From: Dickeya dianthicola NCPPB 453
GTDB taxonomy: Bacteria > Pseudomonadota > Gammaproteobacteria > Enterobacterales > Enterobacteriaceae
Direction of reading: 5' to 3'
Length of the DNA: 64,000 nt
Assembly: GCF_000365305.1 (NCBI RefSeq)
Contig: NZ_CM001841.1
Coordinates: 1,233,653 to 1,297,652, forward strand
Made by a program: the position numbers and the translations under genes. Within the stretch, counting starts at the first letter, position 1, and each line of letters starts with the position of its first letter. This document shows positions 48,265 through 57,940 of the stretch, in pieces. Under the pieces are notes generated by a model. The model was not told the DNA's origin. It saw nothing but the letters and a program-made list of their open reading frames with translations, and did not search any database.

Positions 48265-48287
48265 AAGGTCGGGCTGTGCCCAACCTT
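48265..48287 (-). terminator. Rho-independent terminator of gltA
   Basis: A 10-bp stem with arms AAGGTTGGGC and GCCCGACCTT on the minus strand (one T-G pair, an A-C mismatch on the plus strand) is followed by T residues. It lies 34 bp past the gltA stop, so it serves gltA. Confidence 0.82.
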
Positions 48288-48321
48288 TCAGATTGCTGAC
48301 CACCAGAGAGGGCGGTTGCGT

Positions 48322-49608
48322 TTAGCGTTTGGTGATGGATGGCTCGAAATTGCGCTCACTGTGACCGGTATACAGCTGGCGCGGCCGGGCGATTTTCAGC
48401 CCTTCGCCGTGCATTTCGCTCCAGTGGGCTATCCAGCCAACGGTACGCGCCATCGCGAAGATCACTGTGAACATGGTGGACGGAATGCCCATCGCTTTCA
48501 GGATGATGCCGGAGTAGAAGTCCACGTTGGGGTAGAGTTTGCGCTCGATGAAGTACGGGTCGTTCAGCGCGATGTTTTCCAGCTCCATCGCCACTTCCAT
48601 CAAGTCGTCTTTGGTGCCCAATTCTTTCAGCACTTCATGGCAAGTCTGGCGCATAACGGTGGCGCGCGGGTCGTAGTTCTTATACACGCGGTGGCCGAAG
48701 CCCATCAGGCGGAACGAGTCGTTCTTGTCCTTGGCGCGTTTGATGAATTCCGGAATGTGCTTGACGGAGCTGATTTCTTCCAGCATACGCAGACAGGCTT
48801 CGTTAGCGCCGCCGTGTGCCGGCCCCCATAGCGAAGCGATGCCCGCGGCGATACACGCGAACGGGTTGGCGCCGGAAGAGCCGGCGGTACGCACGGTAGA
48901 CGTGGAAGCGTTCTGCTCATGGTCGGCATGCAGAATCAGGATGCGGTCCATAGCGCGTTCCAGCACCGGATTCACGACGTATTCTTCGCACGGCGTGGCG
49001 AACATCATGTGCAGGAAGTTGCCGGCGTAAGACAGGTCGTTACGCGGATACACGAACGGCTGACCGATGGAGTATTTGTAACACATGGCCGCCACGGTCG
49101 GCATTTTCGACAGCAGGCGATAGGCGGCAATTTCGCGGTGACGCTCGTTGCCGATGTCCAACGAATCATGGTAGAAAGCCGCCAGCGCGCCTGTCACGCC
49201 GCACAGCACCGCCATCGGGTGGGAATCACGGCGAAAACCGTGGAACAGGCGGGTGATCTGCTCGTGAATCATGGTATGGCGGGTAACCGTGGTCTTGAAG
49301 GTGTCGTACTGTTCCTGCGTCGGCGTTTCGCCAAACAGCAGAATATAACAGACTTCCAGATAGTTGGATTTTTCCGCCAGTTGCGCGATGGGATAACCGC
49401 GGTGCAGCAGTACGCCCACATCGCCATCAATATAAGTGATTTTGGATTCACAGGACGCGGTTGATGTAAAACCGGGGTCAAACGTGAAATATCCCTTAGA
49501 ACCGAGGCTACGAATATCAATTTCGTCGTTGCCAAGCGTACCAGACAGGACATTCAGCTCAATAGACTCTTTACCGTCTATGGTAAGCGTTGCTTTTTTA
49601 TCAGCCAT
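48322..49608 (-). CDS. gltA: citrate synthase
   Basis: Citrate synthase condenses acetyl-CoA with oxaloacetate and is the entry enzyme of the TCA cycle. The 428-residue protein is the NADH-sensitive type II enzyme of Gram-negative bacteria. An N-terminal beta domain ([21 protein letters not shown]) precedes the catalytic regions [24 protein letters not shown] and [18 protein letters not shown], with the active histidine and arginines. It is divergent from sdhC across a 655-bp control region, as in E. coli. Confidence 0.98.
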   Translation of the reverse strand: MADKKATLTIDGKESIELNVLSGTLGNDEIDIRSLGSKGYFTFDPGFTSTASCESKITYIDGDVGVLLHRGYPIAQLAEKSNYLEVCYILLFGETPTQEQYDTFKTTVTRHTMIHEQITRLFHGFRRDSHPMAVLCGVTGALAAFYHDSLDIGNERHREIAAYRLLSKMPTVAAMCYKYSIGQPFVYPRNDLSYAGNFLHMMFATPCEEYVVNPVLERAMDRILILHADHEQNASTSTVRTAGSSGANPFACIAAGIASLWGPAHGGANEACLRMLEEISSVKHIPEFIKRAKDKNDSFRLMGFGHRVYKNYDPRATVMRQTCHEVLKELGTKDDLMEVAMELENIALNDPYFIERKLYPNVDFYSGIILKAMGIPSTMFTVIFAMARTVGWIAHWSEMHGEGLKIARPRQLYTGHSERNFEPSITKR

Positions 49609-50011
49609 TTACAGTCTCCTTAGCGCTTTAATCTTTAATTTTAAAAATTCGTCACTGCAGAAATACCGTCATGCCCGCACGCTGAACAAAGTAAAAAGTA
49701 AACGGACCAGACGTTACTCTGTGGTCTGCAAGGAGACCGAGGTACAGAGTCGACCCTATGTCAGGCGGTCATAGTCAGGATGAGTACGTTACTCTTCCAG
49801 CTTGGGGGATTAACCCTGTCCTGCTCTAATTGTAGCTAGTACTTATCACTTTTCCGGATACTTTGTTTCCCACTGTTACATAACTTTGGTGAATGGGAAA
49901 GAGCTACCAATGAGCTTTAACAGGGCAAGAGGTTTCTTGGGTCCTAGTTGTAATTTAAATGTTTAAGATTTGTCAAATCAGATAATTGATTTTATATAAA
50001 TTGTGAAAATC

Positions 50012-50025
50012 GTGATCTTAATCAC
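50012..50025 (+). promoter_or_regulatory. CRP-like site upstream of sdhC
   Basis: GTGA-TCTTAA-TCAC matches the CRP consensus half sites with a 6-bp spacer. Its centre is about 80 bp upstream of the predicted sdh start site. The E. coli sdh operon is CRP-activated; direct evidence here is only the sequence. Confidence 0.55.
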
Positions 50026-50063
50026 TGTTCAGGGCAAATGTGCCCAAACAGTTTGTAGGGTAA

Positions 50064-50092
50064 TTGTAATGAGAATGTGAAGTGCCTATACT
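50064..50092 (+). promoter_or_regulatory. sigma-70 promoter of sdhCDAB-sucABCD
   Basis: TTGTAA (50064-50069) and TATACT (50087-50092) are separated by 17 bp. The block GCCTATACTGCCGCCAG is nearly identical to the E. coli sdh promoter region, which supports the assignment. Confidence 0.75.
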
Positions 50093-50263
50093 GCCGCCAG
50101 GTCTCCGGAATACCCTGCAGTAGGAGCACCCAGTGTGATCGGTTTGTGCGAATGAAGAAAAGGATCATGATTCATGCGCGCATTGACAGAGACAAGCATC
50201 ATCTCACCGTTCGCACTGTCTGACCCCACAACAGGTCCGGAGGAAGAAAATAATAAAAGCTGT

Positions 50264-50653
50264 GTGGGCAAACCCGTGAAAAAACAAAGACCTGTCAATC
50301 TGGATCTGCAGACGATTCAGCTCCCCGTTACCGCGATAGCATCTATTCTTCACCGTGTCTCCGGCGTCATTACGTTTGTTGCTGTGGGTATTCTATTGTG
50401 GCTGCTCGGTCTCTCCCTCTCTTCGCAGGAAGGGTTTGTCCAAGCGGCGGCCATCATGGACAGCTTCATCGTAAAATTCATTGTCTGGGGCATTCTGACC
50501 GCGCTGGCCTATCATATTGTAGGTGGTCTGCGACATCTACTGATGGATTTCGGCTACATCGAAGAAAACTTCGCGGCGGGATCACGTTCTGCAAAAACTT
50601 CTTTCATTATTACTGTCGTGCTTTCATTTTTGGTTGGAGTCCTCGTATGGTAA
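50264..50653 (+). CDS. sdhC: succinate dehydrogenase cytochrome b556 subunit SdhC
   Basis: SdhC is a membrane anchor of complex II that binds ubiquinone and heme b. I place the start at a GTG (50264-50266), giving 129 residues ([20 protein letters not shown]), which aligns with E. coli SdhC without gaps. Ser27 and Arg31 (quinone site) and His84 (heme ligand, ALAYHIVGG) are present, with three membrane helices. No strong ribosome binding site is close; GGAGG lies about 20 bases upstream. An in-frame extension to 50174 is possible but unlike homologs. It overlaps sdhD by 7 bp. Confidence 0.95.
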   Translation: MGKPVKKQRPVNLDLQTIQLPVTAIASILHRVSGVITFVAVGILLWLLGLSLSSQEGFVQAAAIMDSFIVKFIVWGILTALAYHIVGGLRHLLMDFGYIEENFAAGSRSAKTSFIITVVLSFLVGVLVW

Positions 50654-50994
50654 GCAATGCCACCGCATTGGGACGTAATGGCGTACACGATTGGTTATTA
50701 CTTCGCGCTTCTGCCATCGTCATCGTGCTGTATGTCCTGTATATCGTTGGCTTTGTGGCCAGCGCCGGTAACATCACCTATGAAATCTGGCGTGGTTTCT
50801 TCGCCATGCATCTTACCAAGGTGTTCACCCTGCTAACGCTGTTCGCCATTCTGGTCCATGCCTGGATCGGGATGTGGCAGGTGCTGACTGATTACATCAA
50901 ACCGCTGGCTGTCCGGCTGACTTTGCAGTTGGCTATCGTGGTCGCATTATTGGTGTATGTCATTTATGGAACTGTTGTGGTGTGGGGTGCGTGA
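50647..50994 (+). CDS. sdhD: succinate dehydrogenase membrane subunit SdhD
   Basis: The second membrane anchor of complex II. The 115-residue protein begins [20 protein letters not shown] and has three membrane helices. The heme-ligand histidine is in the segment [20 protein letters not shown]. Its ATG lies inside the end of sdhC and its stop overlaps the sdhA ATG (TGATG), so translation of sdhC, sdhD and sdhA is coupled. Confidence 0.96.
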   Translation: MVSNATALGRNGVHDWLLLRASAIVIVLYVLYIVGFVASAGNITYEIWRGFFAMHLTKVFTLLTLFAILVHAWIGMWQVLTDYIKPLAVRLTLQLAIVVALLVYVIYGTVVVWGA

Positions 50995-52760
50995 TGAATT
51001 TGCCAGTCAGAGAGTTTGATGCCGTTGTCGTCGGCGCGGGTGGCGCTGGTATGCGCGCCGCGCTACAGATTTCCCAGATGGGCTTGTCCTGCGCCCTGTT
51101 GTCGAAGGTGTTCCCGACCCGTTCCCACACCGTATCCGCTCAGGGCGGCATTACCGTGGCGCTGGGCAATTCCCATGAAGATAACTGGGAATGGCACATG
51201 TATGACACCGTGAAAGGTTCCGACTATATCGGCGACCAGGACGCGATTGAATATATGTGCAAAACCGGTCCGGAAGCGATTCTGGAACTGGAGCACATGG
51301 GGCTGCCGTTCTCCCGTCTGGATGACGGCCGCATTTATCAGCGCCCGTTCGGCGGCCAGTCCAGGAATTTCGGCGGCGAGCAGGCTGCCCGCACTGCGGC
51401 GGCGGCGGACCGTACCGGTCACGCGTTGCTGCACACTCTGTATCAGCAGAACCTGAAAAACCACACCACGATCTTTTCCGAATGGTATGCGCTGGATCTG
51501 GTGAAAAACCAGGATGGCGCGGTGGTGGGGTGTACCGCCATCTGCATCGAAACCGGTGAAGTCGTCTATTTCAAAGCTCGTGCCACCGTGCTGGCGACCG
51601 GTGGCGCAGGTCGTATCTATCAGTCCACCACCAATGCCCACATCAACACCGGCGACGGCGTCGGCATGGCGCTGCGCGCCGGCGTGCCGGTGCAGGACAT
51701 GGAAATGTGGCAGTTCCACCCGACGGGGATCGCCGGTGCCGGCGTGCTGGTGACCGAAGGGTGTCGCGGTGAGGGTGGTTACCTGCTGAACAAGCACGGC
51801 GAGCGCTTCATGGAGCGTTATGCGCCGAACGCCAAAGATCTGGCGGGACGCGACGTAGTGGCACGTTCCATCATGATCGAAATCCGCGAAGGCCGAGGCT
51901 GCGATGGCCCGTGGGGGCCGCACGCCAAACTGAAGCTGGACCATCTGGGCAAGGATGTTCTCGAATCCCGTTTGCCGGGTATTCTGGAGCTGTCCCGCAC
52001 CTTTGCGCACGTAGATCCGGTGAAAGAGCCGATTCCGGTTATCCCGACCTGCCACTACATGATGGGCGGTATTCCGACCAAGGTAACCGGCCAGGCGCTG
52101 ACTGTGAACGAGAAGGGCGAAGACGTGGTGATTCCGGGTCTGTTCGCCGTGGGCGAAATCGCCTGCGTCTCCGTACACGGCGCCAACCGTCTGGGCGGCA
52201 ACTCGCTGCTTGACTTGGTGGTGTTTGGTCGTTCCGCCGGTATGCACCTGCAGGAGTCTCTGGCCGAGCAGGGTGATACCCGCGATGCCAGCGATTCCGA
52301 TGTCGACGCCTCGCTGGACAGGCTTAATCGTTGGAACAATACCCGTTCCGGTGAGGATCCGGTGGAGATCCGCAAGGCGCTGCAAGCCTGCATGCAGAAC
52401 AACTTCTCGGTGTTCCGTGAAGGCGATGCGATGGCGAAAGGGCTGGACGAGCTGAAAGTGATTCGCGAGCGTCTCAAAAATGCTCGTCTGGACGATACGT
52501 CCAGCGATTTCAACACCCAGCGTATCGAATGCCTGGAGCTGGACAACCTGATGGAAACCGCTTACGCCACCGCGGTATCGGCAAACTTCCGTACCGAAAG
52601 CCGTGGTGCTCACAGCCGCTTCGACTATCCTGATCGTGATGACGAGAATTGGTTGTGTCATTCGCTGTATCAACCGCAAACCGAAAGCATGACGCGCCGT
52701 GAGGTGAACATGCAGCCTAAACTGCGCCCGGCGTTCCCGCCGAAAGTGCGTACCTATTAA
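50994..52760 (+). CDS. sdhA: succinate dehydrogenase flavoprotein subunit
   Basis: SdhA oxidises succinate to fumarate with covalently bound FAD. The 588-residue protein has the dinucleotide fold [14 protein letters not shown], the flavinylated His45 in [13 protein letters not shown], the active-site [21 protein letters not shown] and the substrate-binding [10 protein letters not shown]. The start MNLPVREFD overlaps the sdhD stop by one base. A 16-bp tandem duplication begins at its stop codon. Confidence 0.98.
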   Translation: MNLPVREFDAVVVGAGGAGMRAALQISQMGLSCALLSKVFPTRSHTVSAQGGITVALGNSHEDNWEWHMYDTVKGSDYIGDQDAIEYMCKTGPEAILELEHMGLPFSRLDDGRIYQRPFGGQSRNFGGEQAARTAAAADRTGHALLHTLYQQNLKNHTTIFSEWYALDLVKNQDGAVVGCTAICIETGEVVYFKARATVLATGGAGRIYQSTTNAHINTGDGVGMALRAGVPVQDMEMWQFHPTGIAGAGVLVTEGCRGEGGYLLNKHGERFMERYAPNAKDLAGRDVVARSIMIEIREGRGCDGPWGPHAKLKLDHLGKDVLESRLPGILELSRTFAHVDPVKEPIPVIPTCHYMMGGIPTKVTGQALTVNEKGEDVVIPGLFAVGEIACVSVHGANRLGGNSLLDLVVFGRSAGMHLQESLAEQGDTRDASDSDVDASLDRLNRWNNTRSGEDPVEIRKALQACMQNNFSVFREGDAMAKGLDELKVIRERLKNARLDDTSSDFNTQRIECLELDNLMETAYATAVSANFRTESRGAHSRFDYPDRDDENWLCHSLYQPQTESMTRREVNMQPKLRPAFPPKVRTY

Positions 52761-52788
52761 TTGTGCGGAGAGTTAATTGTGCGGAGAG
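52757..52788. repeat. 16-bp perfect tandem duplication between sdhA and sdhB
   Basis: The unit TTAATTGTGCGGAGAG is repeated without gap (52757-52772, 52773-52788). It starts within the sdhA stop codon and duplicates the GGAGAG ribosome binding site of sdhB. Confidence 0.97.
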
Positions 52789-52794
52789 AAAGCG

Positions 52795-53511
52795 ATGAAA
52801 GTTGAATTTTCCATTTATCGTTACAACCCGGATGTCGATAGCGCGCCGCGCATGCAGAGCTATACGCTGGAAGCGGAAGAAGGCCGCGACATGATGCTGC
52901 TGGATGCGTTGATCCTCCTGAAAGAACAGGATCCGACGCTGGCGTTTCGCCGCTCCTGCCGTGAAGGGGTGTGCGGTTCTGACGGTCTGAACATGAATGG
53001 TAAGAATGGGCTGGCGTGTATTACTCCAGTGTCCACCCTGAGTAACGGCAATAGCAAAATTGTGATCCGCCCCCTGCCGGGGCTGCCGGTGGTGCGTGAT
53101 TTGGTGGTGGACATGGGGCAGTTCTATGCCCAATATGAGAAAATCAAACCTTACTTGTTGAATAATGGGAAAAATCCGCCAGCTCGCGAACATTTGCAAT
53201 CGCCGGAACAGCGGGAAAAATTGGATGGGCTGTACGAGTGCATTATGTGCGCCTGTTGCTCCACATCCTGCCCGTCGTTCTGGTGGAACCCGGATAAGTT
53301 TATCGGGCCTGCCGGTCTGCTGGCTGCGTACCGTTTCCTGATCGATAGCCGCGATACGGAAACCAAAGCGCGTCTGGACGATCTGGATGACGCTTTCAGC
53401 GTATTCCGCTGTCACGGCATCATGAATTGCGTCAGCGTTTGCCCGAAAGGATTGAACCCAACGCGCGCCATCGGCCATATCAAGTCGATGCTGTTGCAGC
53501 GTAGCGCCTGA
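52795..53511 (+). CDS. sdhB: succinate dehydrogenase iron-sulfur subunit
   Basis: SdhB carries electrons from FAD to quinone through three iron-sulfur clusters. The 238-residue protein has the [2Fe-2S] ligands in RSCREGVCGSDGLNMNG and the [4Fe-4S]/[3Fe-4S] cysteines in CIMCACCSTSCPSFWW and CHGIMNCVSVCPKGLNP. The start MKVEFSIYRYNP has GGAGAG 6-7 bases upstream, within a duplicated segment. It is followed by 240 bp with strong hairpins before sucA. Confidence 0.97.
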   Translation: MKVEFSIYRYNPDVDSAPRMQSYTLEAEEGRDMMLLDALILLKEQDPTLAFRRSCREGVCGSDGLNMNGKNGLACITPVSTLSNGNSKIVIRPLPGLPVVRDLVVDMGQFYAQYEKIKPYLLNNGKNPPAREHLQSPEQREKLDGLYECIMCACCSTSCPSFWWNPDKFIGPAGLLAAYRFLIDSRDTETKARLDDLDDAFSVFRCHGIMNCVSVCPKGLNPTRAIGHIKSMLLQRSA

Positions 53512-53533
53512 GTTTCGGGCGCATGTAACAAAC

Positions 53534-53614
53534 CGGCTCCCCACGGCAACGCGGGGAGCCGCAGGAAACCTTTAAAAACCGGCTTACGCGCCTGAACCGT
53601 TTTTTAAAGGTTCC
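53534..53614 (+). other. two stem-loops between sdhB and sucA
   Basis: Hairpin 1 has perfect 9-bp arms CGGCTCCCC (53534-53542) and complement (53553-53561). Hairpin 2 has arms at 53564-53582 and 53597-53614, pairing AACCTTTAAAAA with TTTTTAAAGGTT plus flanking GGA/TCC and CGG/CCG, with one mismatch and one bulge. Neither is followed by a T tract, so mRNA stability or processing is likelier than termination. Confidence 0.75.
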
Positions 53615-53751
53615 TTCAGGATAGGAATATCCGCATCGTGCGTAACCAGGCACAGCAAGTGAACCATTTTTACGGTAACCCGTTTTATAACGGCAACATA
53701 ATACATGTTAACCACGGCGAAAACTGAAGCTTATTAGCTTAAGGGATCACA

Positions 53752-56559
53752 ATGCAGAACGGCGCAATGAAGGCCTGGCTGGATTCCTCCTATCTGGCGG
53801 GCGCGAACCAGTCCTACATAGAGCAGCTCTATGAAGATTTTTTAACTGACCCGGATTCTATCGATCACAGCTGGCGTTCGATTTTTCAACAACTTCCCAC
53901 CACTGGGGTTAAACCGGATCAACTTCACTCCAAAACCCGCGACTATTTTCGCCGGCTGGCGAAAGACGCTTCGCGTTACACTTCCTCCGTTACCGATCCT
54001 GACAGCGATGTCAAGCAGGTCAAAGTATTGCAGCTGATTAACGCTTTTCGTTTCCGTGGTCATCAGCATGCCAATCTTGATCCGCTGGGTTTGTGGAAAC
54101 AAGAACATGTATCCGACTTGGATCTTGCTTATCACAACCTGACTGACGACGATCTGAAAGAGAGCTTCAATGTCGGCTCGTTCGCTATCGGCAAAGAAAC
54201 CATGCCGCTTGGCGAGCTGTACGCCGCGCTCAAGCAGACCTACTGCGGCCCGATTGGTGCGGAATACATGCACATCACCAATACCGAAGAAAAACGCTGG
54301 ATTCAGCAGCGTATCGAATCGGTAGTGGGACAAGCCAACTTTACCGCCGAAGAAAGAAAACGTTTCCTGAAAGAGCTGACCGCTGCCGAGGGGCTGGAGC
54401 GCTATCTGGGCGCCAAGTTCCCCGGCGCCAAGCGCTTCTCGCTGGAAGGGGGTGATGCGTTAATCCCGATGCTGAAGGAAATCATCCGTCACGCGGGTAA
54501 AAATGGTACGCGCGAAGTGGTGATGGGGATGGCTCACCGCGGTCGTCTCAATGTGCTGGTGAACGTGATGGGGAAAAAACCCCAGGATCTGTTCGACGAG
54601 TTTTCCGGCAAGCATAAGGACCACCTCGGCACCGGCGATGTGAAATACCATCAGGGTTTTTCGTCGGATATGGAAACCGAAGGCGGCAAAGTCCATTTGG
54701 CGCTGGCGTTCAACCCGTCGCATTTGGAAATCGTTAGCCCGGTAGTGATTGGGTCGGTACGCGCGCGTATCGACCGTCTGGACAATCCCAGCAGTTCGCT
54801 GGTGTTGCCGATAACCATTCACGGCGATGCCGCGATTGCCGGTCAGGGTGTGGTGCAGGAAACGCTGAACATGTCCAAGGCCCGCGGCTACGAAGTGGGT
54901 GGCACCATTCGTATTGTTATCAACAATCAGATTGGTTTTACCACCTCCAATCCACGCGATGCCCGTTCCACCGAATACTGTACCGACATCGGTAAGATGG
55001 TGCAGGCGCCGATTTTCCACGTCAACGCCGATGACCCGGAAGCGGTGGCGTTTGTCACCCATCTGGCGCTGGATTTCCGCAATACTTTCCAGCGCGATGT
55101 GTTCATTGATCTGGTGTGTTATCGCCGTCACGGCCACAACGAAGCCGACGAGCCGAGCGCTACCCAGCCGGTGATGTACCAAAAGATCAAGAAGCACCCG
55201 ACGCCGCGTAAAATTTACGCCGACCGTTTGGAACAACAGCAGATGGCGACGCTGGAAGACGCCACCGAGCTGGTCAATCTTTACCGCGACGCGCTGGATG
55301 CCGGCGAATGCGTGGTAGACGAGTGGCGCCCGATGGATATGCACTCCTTCACCTGGATGTCTTATCTCAACCATGAGTGGGATGAGCCTTATCCGCACAA
55401 GGTTGGAACCAAACGCCTGCAGGAGCTGGCGCACCGGATCAGCGAAATACCGGAAGCGCTGGAAATGCAACCGCGCGTCGCCAAAATTTATAACGACCGC
55501 GCTGAAATGGCGGCAGGTAAAAAATTGTTCGACTGGGGGGGCGCGGAAACGCTGGCCTACGCCACGCTGGTGGACGAGGGCGTTCCGGTGCGTCTGTCCG
55601 GTGAAGACGCCGGGCGCGGCACCTTCTTCCATCGCCATGCGGTGGTACATAACCAGAAGGGCGGTTCCACTTATACGCCGCTGACGTATGTGCATAACGC
55701 GCAAGGTGTGTTCAATGTCTGGGATTCGGTACTGTCTGAAGAAGCGGTGCTGGCGTTTGAATACGGTTATGCCACTGCCGAACCGCGCACACTGACTATC
55801 TGGGAAGCCCAGTTCGGCGATTTCGCCAACGGCGCGCAGGTGGTTATTGACCAGTTCATCAGTTCCGGCGAGCAGAAGTGGGGCCGGATGTGCGGCCTGG
55901 TGATGCTGCTGCCGCACGGCTACGAAGGTCAGGGGCCGGAGCACTCCTCTGCGCGTCTGGAACGTTATCTGCAACTGTGTGCTGAGCAGAACATGCAGGT
56001 CTGCATTCCGTCCACGCCGGCGCAGGTGTACCACATGTTGCGTCGTCAGGCGCTGCGTGGCATGCGCCGCCCGCTGGTGGTGATGTCGCCGAAATCGCTG
56101 CTGCGCCATCCGCTGGCCACTTCCACGCTGGATGAATTGGCGAACGGTCAGTTCCAGCCGGCGATTGGGGAAATTGACGAGCTGGATCCGAAAGCAGTGA
56201 AGCGCGTCGTGCTGTGTTCCGGCAAGGTCTATTATGATTTACTGGAACAGCGCCGCAAGAACGAACAGAAAGATGTGGCGATAGTGCGTATCGAACAGCT
56301 TTACCCGTTCCCGCATCAGGCCATGCAGGCTGCGCTGGAGCCGTTCGCTCACGTACATGATTTTGTCTGGTGCCAGGAAGAACCGTTGAACCAGGGCGCG
56401 TGGTACTGCAGCCAGCACCACTTCCGTGAGGTAATTCCTTTTGGCGCCTCGTTGCGGTATGCCGGTCGTCCGGCTTCTGCTTCACCCGCCGTCGGCTATA
56501 TGTCCGTACACCAGAAACAACAACAAGCTCTGGTTGATGACGCGCTGAACGTTAATTAA
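53752..56559 (+). CDS. sucA: 2-oxoglutarate dehydrogenase E1 component
   Basis: SucA is the thiamine-diphosphate E1 subunit that decarboxylates 2-oxoglutarate. The 935-residue protein has the N-terminal E2-binding peptide (AWLDSSYLAGANQSYIEQLY) and the core segments GMAHRGRLNVLVNVMGK, FVVxx-type DDPEAV with HGDAAIAGQGVVQETLNMS (ThDP binding), YRRHGHNEADEPS and LSGEDAGRGTFFHRHAV. It is 240 bp after sdhB and 17 bp before sucB. The start MQNGAMKAWLDSS follows AAGGGA. Confidence 0.98.
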   Translation: MQNGAMKAWLDSSYLAGANQSYIEQLYEDFLTDPDSIDHSWRSIFQQLPTTGVKPDQLHSKTRDYFRRLAKDASRYTSSVTDPDSDVKQVKVLQLINAFRFRGHQHANLDPLGLWKQEHVSDLDLAYHNLTDDDLKESFNVGSFAIGKETMPLGELYAALKQTYCGPIGAEYMHITNTEEKRWIQQRIESVVGQANFTAEERKRFLKELTAAEGLERYLGAKFPGAKRFSLEGGDALIPMLKEIIRHAGKNGTREVVMGMAHRGRLNVLVNVMGKKPQDLFDEFSGKHKDHLGTGDVKYHQGFSSDMETEGGKVHLALAFNPSHLEIVSPVVIGSVRARIDRLDNPSSSLVLPITIHGDAAIAGQGVVQETLNMSKARGYEVGGTIRIVINNQIGFTTSNPRDARSTEYCTDIGKMVQAPIFHVNADDPEAVAFVTHLALDFRNTFQRDVFIDLVCYRRHGHNEADEPSATQPVMYQKIKKHPTPRKIYADRLEQQQMATLEDATELVNLYRDALDAGECVVDEWRPMDMHSFTWMSYLNHEWDEPYPHKVGTKRLQELAHRISEIPEALEMQPRVAKIYNDRAEMAAGKKLFDWGGAETLAYATLVDEGVPVRLSGEDAGRGTFFHRHAVVHNQKGGSTYTPLTYVHNAQGVFNVWDSVLSEEAVLAFEYGYATAEPRTLTIWEAQFGDFANGAQVVIDQFISSGEQKWGRMCGLVMLLPHGYEGQGPEHSSARLERYLQLCAEQNMQVCIPSTPAQVYHMLRRQALRGMRRPLVVMSPKSLLRHPLATSTLDELANGQFQPAIGEIDELDPKAVKRVVLCSGKVYYDLLEQRRKNEQKDVAIVRIEQLYPFPHQAMQAALEPFAHVHDFVWCQEEPLNQGAWYCSQHHFREVIPFGASLRYAGRPASASPAVGYMSVHQKQQQALVDDALNVN

Positions 56560-56576
56560 ATGAATAAGGATAGATA

Positions 56577-57803
56577 ATGAGTAGCGTAGATATTCTTGTC
56601 CCTGACCTGCCTGAATCGGTAGCCGATGCGACTGTGGCTACCTGGCACAAGAAACCGGGCGACAGCGTCCAGCGTGATGAAGTGCTGGTTGAGATTGAAA
56701 CCGACAAAGTCGTGCTGGAAGTTCCTGCGATTGAAGCCGGCGTGCTGGAAGTGGTGCTGGAAGGGGAAGGCACCACCGTGACGTCCCGTCAGGTACTGGG
56801 GCGTTTGCGTCCCGGCGACAACTCGGGCAAGGAAACCAGCGAAAAATCGCAGAGCAAAGAGTCGACGCCTGCACAGCGTCACACTGCCGGACTGGAAGAT
56901 GAGAATAACGATGCCCTGAGTCCGGCTATCCGTCGTCTGATTGCCGAGCACGATCTGGACGCGGCTGCCATTAAGGGCAGCGGTGTTGGCGGCCGTATCA
57001 CTCGTGAAGACGTGGAAAAACATCTGGCTGGTCAGAAACCGGCTGGCAAAAAGGTGGATGCGCCTGCCGCAGCGCCAGCTTCATCTGCACCGGTACTGGG
57101 CAGCCGCAGCGAGAAGCGCGTTCCCATGACCCGTCTGCGCAAGCGCGTGGCCGAGCGTCTGCTGGAAGCCAAAAACAGTACCGCCATGCTGACCACATTC
57201 AATGAAATCAACATGAAACCGATCATGGAGCTGCGCAAGCAGTATGGCGAGGCGTTTGAGAAACGTCACGGCATTCGTCTGGGTTTCATGTCCTTTTATA
57301 TCAAGGCCGTTGTGGAGGCGCTGAAGCGCTATCCGGAAGTGAATGCGTCCATTGATGGCGAAGACGTGGTCTACCACAATTACTTTGATATCAGCATTGC
57401 AGTGTCGACCCCACGTGGTCTGGTGACGCCGGTGCTGAAAGATGTCGATCTGCTGGGTATGGCCGAGATCGAGAAGAAAATCAAAGAACTGGCAGTGAAA
57501 GGCCGCGACGGCAAACTGACCGTCGAAGAACTGACCGGCGGCAACTTCACCATCACCAACGGTGGCGTGTTCGGTTCCCTGATGTCGACCCCGATCATCA
57601 ACCCGCCGCAGAGCGCGATTCTGGGGATGCACGCCATCAAGGATCGCCCGATGGCGGTGGATGGTCAGGTTGTGATTCTGCCGATGATGTATCTGGCGTT
57701 GTCCTACGATCATCGTCTGGTCGACGGCCGCGAATCGGTCGGTTTCCTGGTTACCGTTAAAGAGATGCTGGAAGACCCGGCCCGCTTGCTGCTGGATGTC
57801 TGA
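56577..57803 (+). CDS. sucB: dihydrolipoyl succinyltransferase, 2-oxoglutarate dehydrogenase E2
   Basis: SucB forms the core of the 2-oxoglutarate dehydrogenase complex and transfers the succinyl group to CoA. The 408-residue protein has one lipoyl domain with lipoylated Lys44 ([13 protein letters not shown]). A peripheral-subunit-binding domain ([20 protein letters not shown]) and the catalytic domain with HxxxDG ([13 protein letters not shown]) follow. The E3 subunit gene lpd is not in this operon, as in E. coli. A 137-bp interval with one stem-loop separates it from sucC. Confidence 0.98.
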   Translation: MSSVDILVPDLPESVADATVATWHKKPGDSVQRDEVLVEIETDKVVLEVPAIEAGVLEVVLEGEGTTVTSRQVLGRLRPGDNSGKETSEKSQSKESTPAQRHTAGLEDENNDALSPAIRRLIAEHDLDAAAIKGSGVGGRITREDVEKHLAGQKPAGKKVDAPAAAPASSAPVLGSRSEKRVPMTRLRKRVAERLLEAKNSTAMLTTFNEINMKPIMELRKQYGEAFEKRHGIRLGFMSFYIKAVVEALKRYPEVNASIDGEDVVYHNYFDISIAVSTPRGLVTPVLKDVDLLGMAEIEKKIKELAVKGRDGKLTVEELTGGNFTITNGGVFGSLMSTPIINPPQSAILGMHAIKDRPMAVDGQVVILPMMYLALSYDHRLVDGRESVGFLVTVKEMLEDPARLLLDV

Positions 57804-57815
57804 CGCGTTGCAGTG

Positions 57816-57844
57816 AAGGCGGCCGGCCTGCGCCCTGCCGCCTT
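57816..57844 (+). other. stem-loop between sucB and sucC
   Basis: A perfect 8-bp stem AAGGCGGC/GCCGCCTT with a 13-base GC-rich loop lies 13 bp after the sucB stop. There is no T tract (TTGATTATG follows), so it may stabilise the upstream mRNA or attenuate rather than terminate. Confidence 0.5.
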
Positions 57845-57940
57845 GATTATGTGCTATGCAGGTCGTTGCGAACGCGCGGCGGCGTTATCCACGACAGAGA
57901 GTCTCTGGACTTATCTTCAAACTTAAATGGATAGAACATC

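Larger units (their letters stand above)
49609..50263. promoter_or_regulatory. divergent gltA-sdhC control region
   Basis: This 655-bp interval has no credible gene. It carries the gltA promoters on the left, a CRP-type site at 50012-50025, the sdh promoter at 50064-50092 and a 170-base sdhC leader on the right. Long A/T-rich stretches (49930-50010) are suitable for ArcA/IHF binding, but no specific site is claimed. An open in-frame stretch upstream of sdhC (50174-50263) was judged untranslated. Confidence 0.65.

Noticed and set aside
51063-52679. A 538-codon open frame antisense to sdhA
   Set aside because: Same shadow effect; sdhA is a certain gene and the antisense protein has no family features.
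54460-56109. A 549-codon open frame antisense to sucA
   Set aside because: Shadow of sucA, biased composition, no ribosome binding site and no domain.
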